A stretch of 64,000 nt of DNA from Clostridia bacterium (lineage in GTDB: Bacteria; Bacillota; Clostridia; Oscillospirales; CAG-272). The stretch spans positions 1 to 64,000 of the forward strand of contig JAFTVG010000021.1 in the NCBI GenBank assembly GCA_017465885.1. The letters are read 5' to 3'. Positions 52,129-59,674 of the stretch are shown here, in pieces; position 1 is the stretch's first letter; each line of letters opens with the position of its first letter. Made by a program: the position numbers and the translations under genes. The notes under the pieces were generated by a model. It saw only the letters and a program-made list of their open reading frames with translations, had not been told where the DNA came from and made no database searches.

Positions 52129-52157
52129 TTGCAAAAAGGTTTTGCATATGGTATAAT
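52129..52157 (+). promoter_or_regulatory. Promoter of the second zinc-ribbon gene
   Basis: TTGCAA (52129-52134), 17-base spacer, TATAAT (52152-52157), 13 bases after the right copy of the 23-bp repeat. Confidence 0.75.
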
Positions 52158-52201
52158 GCTTGAAAAGCGTATAAAATGATTTCAGATATGGGAGGTTCAT
52201 T

Positions 52202-52732
52202 ATGATTTGTAAATCTTGCGGTGCGGAAAACGCAGAGGGCTCTGCATTCTGCGCAACCTGCGGCGCTTCTTTGGCGGAAAAGAATGAGGCGGTGGCGGCA
52301 CAGCAGCCTGCAGCCGAAGTGCCTGTAGCCGAAGCCCCTGCAGCCGAAGCTCCTGCAGCCGAAGTGCCTGTAGCCGAAGTGCCTGCAGCCGAAGTGCCTG
52401 TAAGCGAGGTACCCGCGAAGCCCTCCAAGGTGATGGGCATCGTTTCCACCGTTCTTGGCGCACTTTCTCTGCTGGGTAATGCGAGCTGCACTTGTATGTG
52501 CGGATGCCTGGGAGGTTTTCCTGCCATCGTGATGGGCATCGTCGGTCTGGTGCTCAGCATTATGGCAATGGTGAAGGCAAAGAACGCAGGCACCAAGGAC
52601 ACCCTTGCCATCGTGGGCTTGGTGCTGTCCATCCTGTCCTTGCTGCTCTGTCTGCTGGTGTGCATCGTGAACGCCGTTATCGGCGGTGCGGGCGCGCTGA
52701 TGGAAAGTATGCAGGGCGGAAAGAGATATTAA
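52202..52732 (+). CDS. Zinc-ribbon membrane protein with Ala-Pro-Glu repeat linker (DUF4190-like)
   Basis: 176 residues. The zinc ribbon (CKSCGA, CATCGA at the N-terminus) is followed by a low-complexity linker of about nine VPVAEAPAAE-type repeats (residues 35-75), then two or three hydrophobic helices (about 80-176) with a Cys-rich CTCMCGCLGG turn and VMGIVGLVLSIMAMVKA, as in DUF4190-like proteins. Function unknown. GGGAGG precedes the start. The linker length is likely to vary between strains by repeat slippage. Confidence 0.8.
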   Translation: MICKSCGAENAEGSAFCATCGASLAEKNEAVAAQQPAAEVPVAEAPAAEAPAAEVPVAEVPAAEVPVSEVPAKPSKVMGIVSTVLGALSLLGNASCTCMCGCLGGFPAIVMGIVGLVLSIMAMVKAKNAGTKDTLAIVGLVLSILSLLLCLLVCIVNAVIGGAGALMESMQGGKRY

Positions 52733-52749
52733 AAGCATAGTAAACAGCA

Positions 52750-52797
52750 AAAAGAGGTCTGCCGATGTCTTTGCATTTGGCAGATCTTTTTTTATCT
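52750..52797 (+). terminator. Terminator
   Basis: AAAGAGGTCTGCC (about 52751-52763) pairs with GGCAGATCTTTTTTT, followed by more T residues. Confidence 0.8.
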
Positions 52798-52895
52798 TTT
52801 TTTGCGTAGCTTCAAGATTTTACAACTTGATTATGGCTTTTTCTCCTTTTTCGTGCTATACTTCGGACCGAAGACCACCGAAAGGAATAAAAACA

Positions 52896-53432
52896 ATGAA
52901 AAAACTGTCCCTTACCGCTTTCCTGCTTGCCCTCCTTCTTGCCTTTTCCTCCTGCATGACCCTTACCGACGTCCTTGATCCCAAGGAAAAGCTCTTCACC
53001 CTTGAAGACTACCCCGTAAGCTTCACGGCGACCACCGCCTTTAAGGAGGTGTCCGACCGCGGGGAGTGGGATATCCAGATCACTGACGGCAGGGTCTATT
53101 TCGGGGTGATGGCGTACGACCCCATCGATTTATCGGAGGGGCAGACCCCCGAGGAGATCTACAAGCTTCAAAACGACGATCTGTTTGGCAGAAGAGAAAA
53201 CGTGCAGGTGATGGTGGAGGAAAGCACCTCCACTCTTTCAGGCAAGAGCATCACCCACACCCGCTACTCCGCCGAAAGGGAGGGGAGCAAGAACTATTAC
53301 GAGTCCTATCTGGTCACCTTCGGGGAGGATCAGACCTTCTGCTGGGTGCTGATCACCGGCTTGCCCTCTTATATTGAAAAAGAGGGAGGGCATCTGCGCA
53401 CCGTCGTGGAGAGCCTTTCGCTGACCGAGTGA
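52896..53432 (+). CDS. Small lipoprotein of unknown function
   Basis: 178 residues with a signal peptide and lipobox AFSSC (Cys about residue 20). The mature part is a mixed alpha/beta domain (PVSFTATTAFKEVSDRGEWD, YIEKEGGHLRTVVESLSL), a pattern like the PsbP/MOG1-type DUF1795 fold seen in other small lipoproteins. Start 52896 has AAAGGAA upstream. No operon partner is seen. Confidence 0.75.
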   Translation: MKKLSLTAFLLALLLAFSSCMTLTDVLDPKEKLFTLEDYPVSFTATTAFKEVSDRGEWDIQITDGRVYFGVMAYDPIDLSEGQTPEEIYKLQNDDLFGRRENVQVMVEESTSTLSGKSITHTRYSAEREGSKNYYESYLVTFGEDQTFCWVLITGLPSYIEKEGGHLRTVVESLSLTE

Positions 53433-53472
53433 GCCGCGGAAAGGATTCCGCTTCTTTTGAAAATATAACGAA

Positions 53473-53503
53473 AGAGCAACGTTCTCCTTGAGAACGTTGC
53501 TCT
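53473..53503. repeat. Perfect hairpin, copy 1
   Basis: AGAGCAACGTTCTC / GAGAACGTTGCTCT with loop CTT. The same 31 bases occur again at 53658-53688, on the other side of dispersed repeat copy E. Confidence 0.85.
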
Positions 53504-53560
53504 GAGCGTGTCGATAAACCTCTTTTTTAAATTTAAAGAAAACCGGGTTTTAACAACCTG

Positions 53561-53640
53561 TTCTTCCAAAGTTTTTGAGGGTTTTTAGGGGACTTTTTAC
53601 AAAAAGTCCCCTAAATAGGGTTTGGGGCAAAGCCCCAAAG
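53561..53640 (+). repeat. Dispersed hairpin repeat, copy E
   Basis: CTTCCAAAGTTTTTGAGGG, then TTTAGGGGAC-TTTTTACAAAAA-GTCCCCTAAA, then GGGTTTGGGGCAAAGCCCC. The most complete copy in the window. Confidence 0.8.
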
Positions 53641-53657
53641 GGCTTTTTGACAGACTG

Positions 53658-53688
53658 AGAGCAACGTTCTCCTTGAGAACGTTGCTCT
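53658..53688. repeat. Perfect hairpin, copy 2
   Basis: Same 31-base hairpin as 53473-53503, here followed by TTTCGTTTCTTT; it may serve as terminator for the minus-strand HTH gene. Confidence 0.85.
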
Positions 53689-53711
53689 TTCGTTTCTTTC
53701 TGCGGATGCGT

Positions 53712-53918
53712 TCATTCCTCGCTCTTGAAAAGCTCGTCGATGGACACGCCGAAGAGCGAGGCGATGGCAGGCAGCAGGGTCAGGTCGGGGTAGGAGCGCT
53801 CCTGCTCCCATTTTGACACCGCCTGCACGCTGACCTGCAAAAGGGAGGCAAGGGCTCGTTGGGTTAAGCCTGCCCTTTGGCGCAGCTTTTTGATGTTTTT
53901 GCAAATGGGCAGATCCAT
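53712..53918 (-). CDS. XRE-family helix-turn-helix regulator
   Basis: A 68-residue Cro/CI-type DNA-binding protein: NIKKLRQRAGLTQRALASLL, QVSVQAVSKWEQERSYPDL and SLFGVSIDELF cover one complete HTH_3 domain. ATG 53918 is taken as the start; an in-frame TTG at 53939 is possible and overlaps GGAGGA. No partner gene is adjacent; the DNA upstream (53919-54376) has no convincing larger gene. Confidence 0.85.
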   Translation of the reverse strand: MDLPICKNIKKLRQRAGLTQRALASLLQVSVQAVSKWEQERSYPDLTLLPAIASLFGVSIDELFKSEE

Positions 53919-54097
53919 AGTTTCGGGAAGGTCCTCCAAAGCCTGAACGTATTTTGCTTGTTGCTTTGGAAAGTGCCGCCGTGGTAAAGGGCCGGGGCTT
54001 GAAGCCGCCCCCGCCTTCTTGCTTCTTGCGTGACAAGAACGGGGCGCGCTTTCACGTGCCCCGTCTTGCTATTGCGCGCCTTGGGCGTCAAAGGGGA

Positions 54098-54160
54098 TCA
54101 AAGACGTCCGTGATGGGCGAGCAATACGACACTCTCGCGGGGAAGTGCCAAAATAGTCAT
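54098..54160 (-). CDS. Possible 20-residue peptide with strong ribosome site
   Basis: Minus strand: GGAGG (54169-54173), 8 bases, ATG 54160, then MTILALPRESVVLLAHHGRL and TGA at 54098. It lies upstream of a GGGGC hairpin (about 54020-54065) and the XRE gene, so it could be a leader peptide or a small toxin-like peptide. Not recognised; unproven. Confidence 0.35.
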   Translation of the reverse strand: MTILALPRESVVLLAHHGRL

Positions 54161-54376
54161 ATCGATCGCCTCCTTTCGTAGTTATTTTACAGTTGACCGC
54201 CCCTTCTGCAGTCGGGGGAGGTCTGCCGCGGGGCGTCCCCTGAGGCGCTTTTATTGTAGCACGGCGTAAGGGGGCTGTCAAGGGGGCTTTTGTCTACCGT
54301 TGGTTGATGCCGCCGCCCCCTGCCCGTGACGGCAACACAAAAGCGGCACTGCAAAGCAAGCAGTGCCGCGATCGTT

Positions 54377-54847
54377 TTATTCAACGGTGATGGTCTTGAT
54401 CTTCTGTACTCTTCTGGGTCTGTCGGAAAAGTCGGTGGGAACCGACGCGATCTCGTCTACCACCTCGATGCCCGAAACCACCTTGCCAAAGGCGGCGTAC
54501 TGGCCGTCAAGGAAGTGACCGTCCTCGTGCATGATGAAGAACTGGGAGGAGGCGGAGTTGAAGCTCTGGCTTCTTGCCATGGAGATCACGCCTCTGTCGT
54601 GGGACAGGGTGTTGTTGAAGCCGTTTGCGGCAAATTCACCCTCTAACTTTTCCTTTGCGCCGCCCATACCGGTGCCGGTGGGGTCGCCGCCCTGGATCAT
54701 AAAGCCTGCGATGACTCTGTGGAAGATCAGTCCGTCGTAAAAGCCTTCCTTTGCCAGCTTTTCAAAGTTTGCAACCGTCTTGGGTGCGATCTCGGGATAG
54801 AGCTCCAGGGTGATCACGCCGCCGTTTTCCATTTCAATTCTGACCAT
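54377..54847 (-). CDS. Cyclophilin-type peptidyl-prolyl isomerase
   Basis: 156 residues, cytoplasmic. VANFEKLAKEGFYDGLIFHRV has the catalytic Arg; FMIQGGDPTGTGMGG, SSQFFIMHED and LDGQYAAFGKV complete the active site. It speeds proline isomerisation during folding. Start 54847 is chosen because AAAGGAA ends 9 bases upstream; ATG 54856 is immediately against that site. Confidence 0.93.
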   Translation of the reverse strand: MVRIEMENGGVITLELYPEIAPKTVANFEKLAKEGFYDGLIFHRVIAGFMIQGGDPTGTGMGGAKEKLEGEFAANGFNNTLSHDRGVISMARSQSFNSASSQFFIMHEDGHFLDGQYAAFGKVVSGIEVVDEIASVPTDFSDRPRRVQKIKTITVE

Positions 54848-54893
54848 ATTTTTCATTCCTTTCGGTTTTTAAAGTTCAAATTTCAGTTATACT

Positions 54894-54922
54894 ATTATAA
54901 CAGATGAAAAAAGTCTTGTCAA
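54894..54922 (-). promoter_or_regulatory. Cyclophilin gene promoter
   Basis: On the minus strand, perfect TTGACA (54917-54922), 17-base spacer, perfect TATAAT (54894-54899). Confidence 0.85.
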
Positions 54923-54947
54923 GACGGCTTTTTTTTGCAAATTATCA

Positions 54948-54976
54948 TTGCAAGAAGCGAAAAAATGTGATAGAAT
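54948..54976 (+). promoter_or_regulatory. Flippase gene promoter
   Basis: TTGCAA (54948-54953), 17-base spacer, TAGAAT (54971-54976); start near 54983. This position rules out the longer reading frame from 54904. Confidence 0.75.
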
Positions 54977-55005
54977 ATAGGGAAGAAGGGACGCCCGAAG
55001 GGAGA

Positions 55006-56475
55006 ATGATCGTGGATAGATACAAAAAACTGATAAAAAACACGGGACTGATCACCCTGGGTACCTTCGGCTCAAAGCTTCTTCCCTTCATTCTGATCAG
55101 ACTCTATACCTACGTTTTGCAGGACGGCGAATACAACACCGCCGACCTGATCACCCAAACGGCAAAGCTGATCATCCCCTTTGCCGCCCTGGGGCTTACC
55201 GAAGGGCTCTTCCGCCTTGCCATGGAGGGTGAGGAGGAGCGGAGAAAAAAGGTCTTTTCGGCGGGCTTCGTGCTGTTTGGCGGCGGCTTTGCCCTGCTTT
55301 TGCCCCTCTTTCTGATTGCGCAGATCTTGCTTGGCGCGGCAGGCTCGGAGTTTTCAAATTACGTCTGGCTTATCGCTTTGTACGTCCTTTGCTCCTGTCT
55401 TCATTCGCTGGTCACCCAGTATATCCGCACCAAGGATCATTTCGCCTTCTTTTCTCTGCAGGGCGTAATCAACACTGCCCTTGTTGCGGCGCTGAATATC
55501 GTCTTTCTCTATTTTAACGACTTCGGCGTCACCGGCTACGTGCTTTCGGTGGTGCTTGCCGACTTCATCGTCTTTTTGCTGATCTTCGTCAAGGAACGGC
55601 TGTGGCGCGATCTGGTGCCCGTGAGGAGCATCGAAAAGAGCATCTATAAAGAGATGGTGGGCTACAGCGTCCCCCTCATTCCCATGTCGGTTTCCTGGTG
55701 GGTCACCTCGGTTTCCGACCGCTATATGGTCAGATGGTTCGTGGACGATCCGAATATTGCCGACTTTTATTCGGCGGCGTACAAGATCCCAACGCTGGTC
55801 ACCCTGCTTTGCACCGTCTTTTCTCAGGCGTGGAGCTATTCCTCGGTGGCGGAAAAGGACGAAAAGGAGCGCTCCTCCTTCTTTTCGGGAGTGTTTTCCT
55901 TCTATTCGGGGCTGCTTTTCGTTACCGCCGCAGGTATTATGGCATTCTGCAAGATCTTAACGAAGATCATGATGGACCCCTCCTACTATACCGCCTGGGA
56001 ATATATTCCCGTGCTGGCGGGCGCAACGGTCTTTTCTGCCCTGGTCACCTTCGTTGGAAGCGTGTATACCGTGCGGATGAAGAGCACCTTCTCTATGTGG
56101 ACTGCCATGATGGGGGCGGGGGTAAATATCCTTTTGAACCTGGTGCTTATCCCAAGGGAGCTGTTCGGCATTTCCCTTCCGGGGTTGGGGGCGATGGGTG
56201 CGGCGATTGCCACGCTCATCAGCTACGCCGCGGTCTTTGCAGTCAGAGCCCTGACGGCGGGACGGTACGTGAAATTCAAGATCGACCTGCCCCTGCTTTT
56301 TGCAAATATCGCCCTGCTTACAGGGCAGATCGTCTTCACTACCCTGTCGGGCGGGATGGGACTTGCTCTTCAGATCGGGGTGCAGGCGGCATTCCTTGCT
56401 CTGTCCCTTGCTTTAAACGGCAGAGTGCTGGCAAAAAAGATGGTGCCGATCCTCAAACGAAGGCTGAAGCGGTAA
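55006..56475 (+). CDS. Oligosaccharide flippase family protein (Wzx/MOP superfamily)
   Basis: 489 residues with about 14 membrane helices. The N-terminus LIKNTGLITLGTFGSKLLPFILIRLYTYVL is typical of polysaccharide-biosynthesis flippases (seen in parts LIKNTGLITLGTFGSKL), and C-terminal GAGVNILLNLVLIP and GAMGAAIATLISYA match the family. It would flip lipid-linked sugars outward for surface polysaccharide. No glycosyltransferase is nearby, so the substrate is unknown. GAAGGGAGA precedes ATG 55006. Confidence 0.88.
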   Translation: MIVDRYKKLIKNTGLITLGTFGSKLLPFILIRLYTYVLQDGEYNTADLITQTAKLIIPFAALGLTEGLFRLAMEGEEERRKKVFSAGFVLFGGGFALLLPLFLIAQILLGAAGSEFSNYVWLIALYVLCSCLHSLVTQYIRTKDHFAFFSLQGVINTALVAALNIVFLYFNDFGVTGYVLSVVLADFIVFLLIFVKERLWRDLVPVRSIEKSIYKEMVGYSVPLIPMSVSWWVTSVSDRYMVRWFVDDPNIADFYSAAYKIPTLVTLLCTVFSQAWSYSSVAEKDEKERSSFFSGVFSFYSGLLFVTAAGIMAFCKILTKIMMDPSYYTAWEYIPVLAGATVFSALVTFVGSVYTVRMKSTFSMWTAMMGAGVNILLNLVLIPRELFGISLPGLGAMGAAIATLISYAAVFAVRALTAGRYVKFKIDLPLLFANIALLTGQIVFTTLSGGMGLALQIGVQAAFLALSLALNGRVLAKKMVPILKRRLKR

Positions 56476-56530
56476 ATATCCAAGGCAAATTAAATGCAAA
56501 CCCGTTTTGAAAGGCGAGGCGGGGAAAAAT

Positions 56531-56611
56531 AAACCCAAAGCTCCAAAAGTTTTTGGGGTCGATCCCTTTTTACAAAAAGGGATCGCGGGGGATGGGGCAG
56601 AGCCCCATTAT
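56531..56611 (+). repeat. Dispersed hairpin repeat, copy F
   Basis: GCTCCAAAAGTTTTTGGGG, then GATCCC-TTTTTACAAAAA-GGGATC, then GGATGGGGCAGAGCCCC. It lies between the flippase gene and pfkA. Confidence 0.7.
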
Positions 56612-56652
56612 ATAATAAAATAATCAACAAAATCGAAAGGTAGGGAAATAGT

Positions 56653-57717
56653 ATGGCACAACAGATCAGAAGAATCGGCGTGCTCACCTCGGGAGGCGAC
56701 GCGCCCGGTATGAACGCGGCAGTTCGTGCGGTGGTCAGACAGGCAAAGGAACACGACGTGGAGGTGGTTGCCGTATACGAGGGCTACAAGGGTCTGATCG
56801 AGGGCAACACCAAGCTCTTTGGTATGCGTGACGTATCCAACATCATCAACAAGGGCGGTACCATCCTTTATTCGGCAAGAAGCAAGGAATTCAAGACCGA
56901 AGAGGGAATGATCAAGGCGGTGGAGACTTGTCTTCGCAACGGCATCGAGGGTATGGTTTGCATCGGAGGTGACGGTACCTTCCGCGGTGCCACCGACCTG
57001 ACCCGCAGAGGCATCCCCTGCATCGGTATTCCCGCGACCATCGACAACGACATCGCATCCACCGAATACACCATCGGCTACGACACCGCAATGAACACGG
57101 CGCTCCAGATGGTGGACAACCTGCGTGACACCTGCGAATCCCACTTCCGTTGCAACGTGGTGGAGATCATGGGCAGACACTCGGGCTACATCGCCGTAAA
57201 CGTGGGTCTTGCCACCGGTGCGGCACAGATCGTGGTGGGCGAGTTGCCCTTCGACGAGGAGAGAATGTACGAGGAGATCCTCATCGGTAAGAGCAGAAAG
57301 AAGAGACACTACATCATTATGGTTGCCGAGGGCGTGAAGGGCTACGCCGAGGAGCTGACCCAGAAGATCGAGGAGAGAACGGGCATCGAGACCCGCTTCA
57401 CCCGTCTTGGCCACGTGGTCAGAGGCGGCTCGCCCACTCTGCGCGACCGTGTTGCCGCGTCCAGAATGGGTATCGCGGCGGTGGACTATCTGCTGGAGGG
57501 CAAATCCAATATGGTGGTCTGCATGCACGGTGAAAACATCTCGTCTATGGACATCGAATACGCGCTGATGCTGGACAAGATGTACAAGAACAAGCTCAAG
57601 GATGGCGATCTGAAGAAGTATAACGAGGAAGAGGTTGCCAAAATGAGAGCCTACTGCGACAAGAAGGCAGAGGCGTTCAAGAAGCTGTACAACCAGGCTC
57701 TGGATATTTCTCAGTAA
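56653..57717 (+). CDS. pfkA: 6-phosphofructokinase
   Basis: 354 residues: GVLTSGGDAPGMNAAVR (P-loop), CIGGDGTFRGA, and catalytic PATIDNDI with Asp. Gly after GGD in GGDGT points to ATP as donor (PPi enzymes have Asp there). However, the position that is Gly in ATP-dependent and Lys in PPi-dependent enzymes is Ala here (PATIDND), and MGRHSGYIAVN is of the mixed-substrate clade, so donor use needs care. It catalyses the committed step of glycolysis on fructose-6-phosphate. GAAAGGTAGGG precedes the start. Confidence 0.92.
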   Translation: MAQQIRRIGVLTSGGDAPGMNAAVRAVVRQAKEHDVEVVAVYEGYKGLIEGNTKLFGMRDVSNIINKGGTILYSARSKEFKTEEGMIKAVETCLRNGIEGMVCIGGDGTFRGATDLTRRGIPCIGIPATIDNDIASTEYTIGYDTAMNTALQMVDNLRDTCESHFRCNVVEIMGRHSGYIAVNVGLATGAAQIVVGELPFDEERMYEEILIGKSRKKRHYIIMVAEGVKGYAEELTQKIEERTGIETRFTRLGHVVRGGSPTLRDRVAASRMGIAAVDYLLEGKSNMVVCMHGENISSMDIEYALMLDKMYKNKLKDGDLKKYNEEEVAKMRAYCDKKAEAFKKLYNQALDISQ

Positions 57718-57754
57718 TCCCTTTCCATTTTACAAAAGACAGCAGGAACAAGCG

Positions 57755-57787
57755 GCGGGGCGGCAGAAGCGATCGCCCCGCTTTTGT
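57755..57787 (+). terminator. pfkA terminator
   Basis: GCGGGGCG (57755-57762) pairs with CGCCCCGC (57774-57781), followed by TTTTGTTT. Confidence 0.8.
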
Positions 57788-57817
57788 TTCAAGAAGGACG
57801 ATGAAGGCGGTGTGGCG

Positions 57818-59365
57818 ATGATATCGACGGTATATACGGCGGGCGTAGAGGGCGTTACCGGCTTTTCGGTGAGCGTGGAATGTGCGCTAAACGAGGTGCT
57901 TGACGAAAAAAGCGGCGGCTTTGACGTGGTGGGACTGCCCGACAACGCGGTGAAGGAAGCCAAGGAACGGGTGAAGAACGCCATCCTTTCGGCAGGCTGT
58001 ATCTTTCCCGTCTGCGCCAGGATCACGGTGAATATGGCACCTGCCGACAAGAAAAAGGCGGGCTCGGGCTACGATCTTGCCCTGCTGATGGCGGTGCTTG
58101 CGGCGGACGGACAGGTCAAGGAGGACGTTTCCGACTGCTGTTTTATCGGCGAGCTTTCCCTTTCGGGCAAGCTAAGACCCGTCAGCGGCGTGCTTTCCAT
58201 GGTCCTTTCTTCAAGGCAGGCGGGCATCAAGAGAGTGTTCGTGGCAAAGGAAAACGCCCCCGAGGCATCGGTGGTGGAGGGCGTTTCGGTCTACGGCGTG
58301 AAGGACGTTTCGGCGCTTCTTTCCCACATTTCGGGCAAGGAGCTGATCGAAAAGAGCGTTTTCGATCGCCGCACCTATCTTTCGGAAAGAGGCAGAGCAA
58401 GGGTGGACCTTGCCGACGTGAAGGGTCAGCAGAGCGCCAAGAGGGCGCTGGAGATCGCCGCGGCAGGCGGTCACAATCTGCTCTTCATCGGCCCTCCCGG
58501 CACGGGAAAAAGTATGCTGGCAGGGTGTCTTCCCGGCATTTTGCCCTCCCTTTCCTTCGAGGAGGCTTTAGAGAGCACCACCATCCATTCCTGCGCGGGG
58601 GTATTGCCGCCCGAGCAGGCGCTCCTTTCTTCAAGACCCTTCCGCTCACCCCACCACACCATGTCCTCGGTGGCATTGGCAGGCGGAGGAGCGGTGCCGC
58701 GACCGGGAGAGGTGTCGCTGGCACACAACGGCGTGCTCTTCCTTGACGAGCTGCCCGAGTTTCCAAAGCAAGTGACCGAGATCCTGCGCCAGCCCTTGGA
58801 GGATGGCAGGATCACCATCACCCGTGCCATGGGAAGATGCACCTTTCCCACCCGCTTTATGCTGGTTTGCGCTATGAATCCCTGCAAATGCGGCTATTAC
58901 GGTCATCCCACCAAGAAATGCACCTGCCGCAAGGATGAGATCGGCAAGTATATGGCGAAGATCTCAGGCCCCCTGCTTGACCGCATCGACATCCAGGTGG
59001 AGGTGTCGTCGCTGACCTACGAGGAGCTGTCAAGTGCCGCGCCGGGAGAAGCCTCGGCTGTGGTGAAGGACAGGGTGGAGACGGCAAGAAATTTTGCAAG
59101 AGCACGCTACGAAAAGGCGGGCAGTACCTTTGGAAGCAACGCCGCTTTAACGCCCGCAGGGGTGCGCACCTTCTGCGCCCTTGACGAGGAGGGCGACGCC
59201 ATCCTGCGCTCGGCTTACGAGAGCCTGGGGCTTTCGGCAAGAGGACACGACCGCATTTTAAGGGTGGCAAGGACCATCGCGGATCTGGAGGGCAGCGAGC
59301 GCATCGGAGCGATGCACGTGGCAGAGGCCATCCAGCTGCGCTCTCTGGACCGCAAATATTTCTGA
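57818..59365 (+). CDS. comM: YifB/ComM family Mg-chelatase-like AAA+ ATPase
   Basis: A 515-residue ComM-type branch-migration helicase linked to natural transformation. The N-terminal Lon-protease-like domain (VVGLPDNAVKEAKERV) precedes the AAA+ core: Walker A GPPGTGKS (about residue 219), FRSPHHT, Walker B VLFLDELPEF, and the Cys-rich MNPCKCGYYGHPTKKCTC insert. C-terminal Mg_chelatase_C domain LSARGHDRILRVARTIADL. ATG 57818 is preferred; GTG 57812 in frame is possible. Other competence genes are not in the window. Confidence 0.9.
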   Translation: MISTVYTAGVEGVTGFSVSVECALNEVLDEKSGGFDVVGLPDNAVKEAKERVKNAILSAGCIFPVCARITVNMAPADKKKAGSGYDLALLMAVLAADGQVKEDVSDCCFIGELSLSGKLRPVSGVLSMVLSSRQAGIKRVFVAKENAPEASVVEGVSVYGVKDVSALLSHISGKELIEKSVFDRRTYLSERGRARVDLADVKGQQSAKRALEIAAAGGHNLLFIGPPGTGKSMLAGCLPGILPSLSFEEALESTTIHSCAGVLPPEQALLSSRPFRSPHHTMSSVALAGGGAVPRPGEVSLAHNGVLFLDELPEFPKQVTEILRQPLEDGRITITRAMGRCTFPTRFMLVCAMNPCKCGYYGHPTKKCTCRKDEIGKYMAKISGPLLDRIDIQVEVSSLTYEELSSAAPGEASAVVKDRVETARNFARARYEKAGSTFGSNAALTPAGVRTFCALDEEGDAILRSAYESLGLSARGHDRILRVARTIADLEGSERIGAMHVAEAIQLRSLDRKYF

Positions 59366-59525
59366 GCTCCCGCAAAAGAAAAGAGCAGGGCAAAGAGAAA
59401 GATCTCCCTTTTTTCTCTTTATTCCGTGCGTTTTTTACCCTTTAAAAGGGCAAGTGGGAACGAATCACCCGTTTACATTCTCGTTACATGTTATTCACGG
59501 AAAATACACGAACTTGAGGGTCACC

Positions 59526-59633
59526 TGTGGATAACTCTGTGAAGATTGTTGATAACTTTAAGAAAAGTGCCAAAAATCCTCTTTTTTCGGGCTTTTCTGC
59601 CTGTGGATAACTTTTTTGTCCCGCTGTGGAAAA
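59526..59633 (+). promoter_or_regulatory. Cluster of DnaA-box-like 9-mers
   Basis: TGTGGATAA (reverse complement of the consensus DnaA box) occurs exactly at 59526-59534 and 59602-59610, and with one mismatch at 59547-59555 (TGTTGATAA) and 59625-59633 (TGTGGAAAA), all in the same direction. The 59366-59674 spacer has no gene otherwise. No dnaA or dnaN is nearby. Confidence 0.55.
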
Positions 59634-59674
59634 CTGCATTTTTGCCCACAGCGGGCAGATATGAAAGGATCGAT

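Noticed and set aside
52200..52463. Minus-strand frame with repeated Arg-Leu-Gln units
   Set aside because: Shadow of the Ala-Pro-Glu repeat linker of the zinc-ribbon protein.
53954..54181. 75-codon plus-strand frame upstream of the XRE gene
   Set aside because: No ribosome site, no recognisable domain, overlaps hairpins; treated as non-coding.
59526..59633. Chromosomal replication origin
   Set aside because: No dnaA, dnaN, rpmH or gidA nearby and only about 110 bases of boxes; kept only as a DnaA-box cluster.
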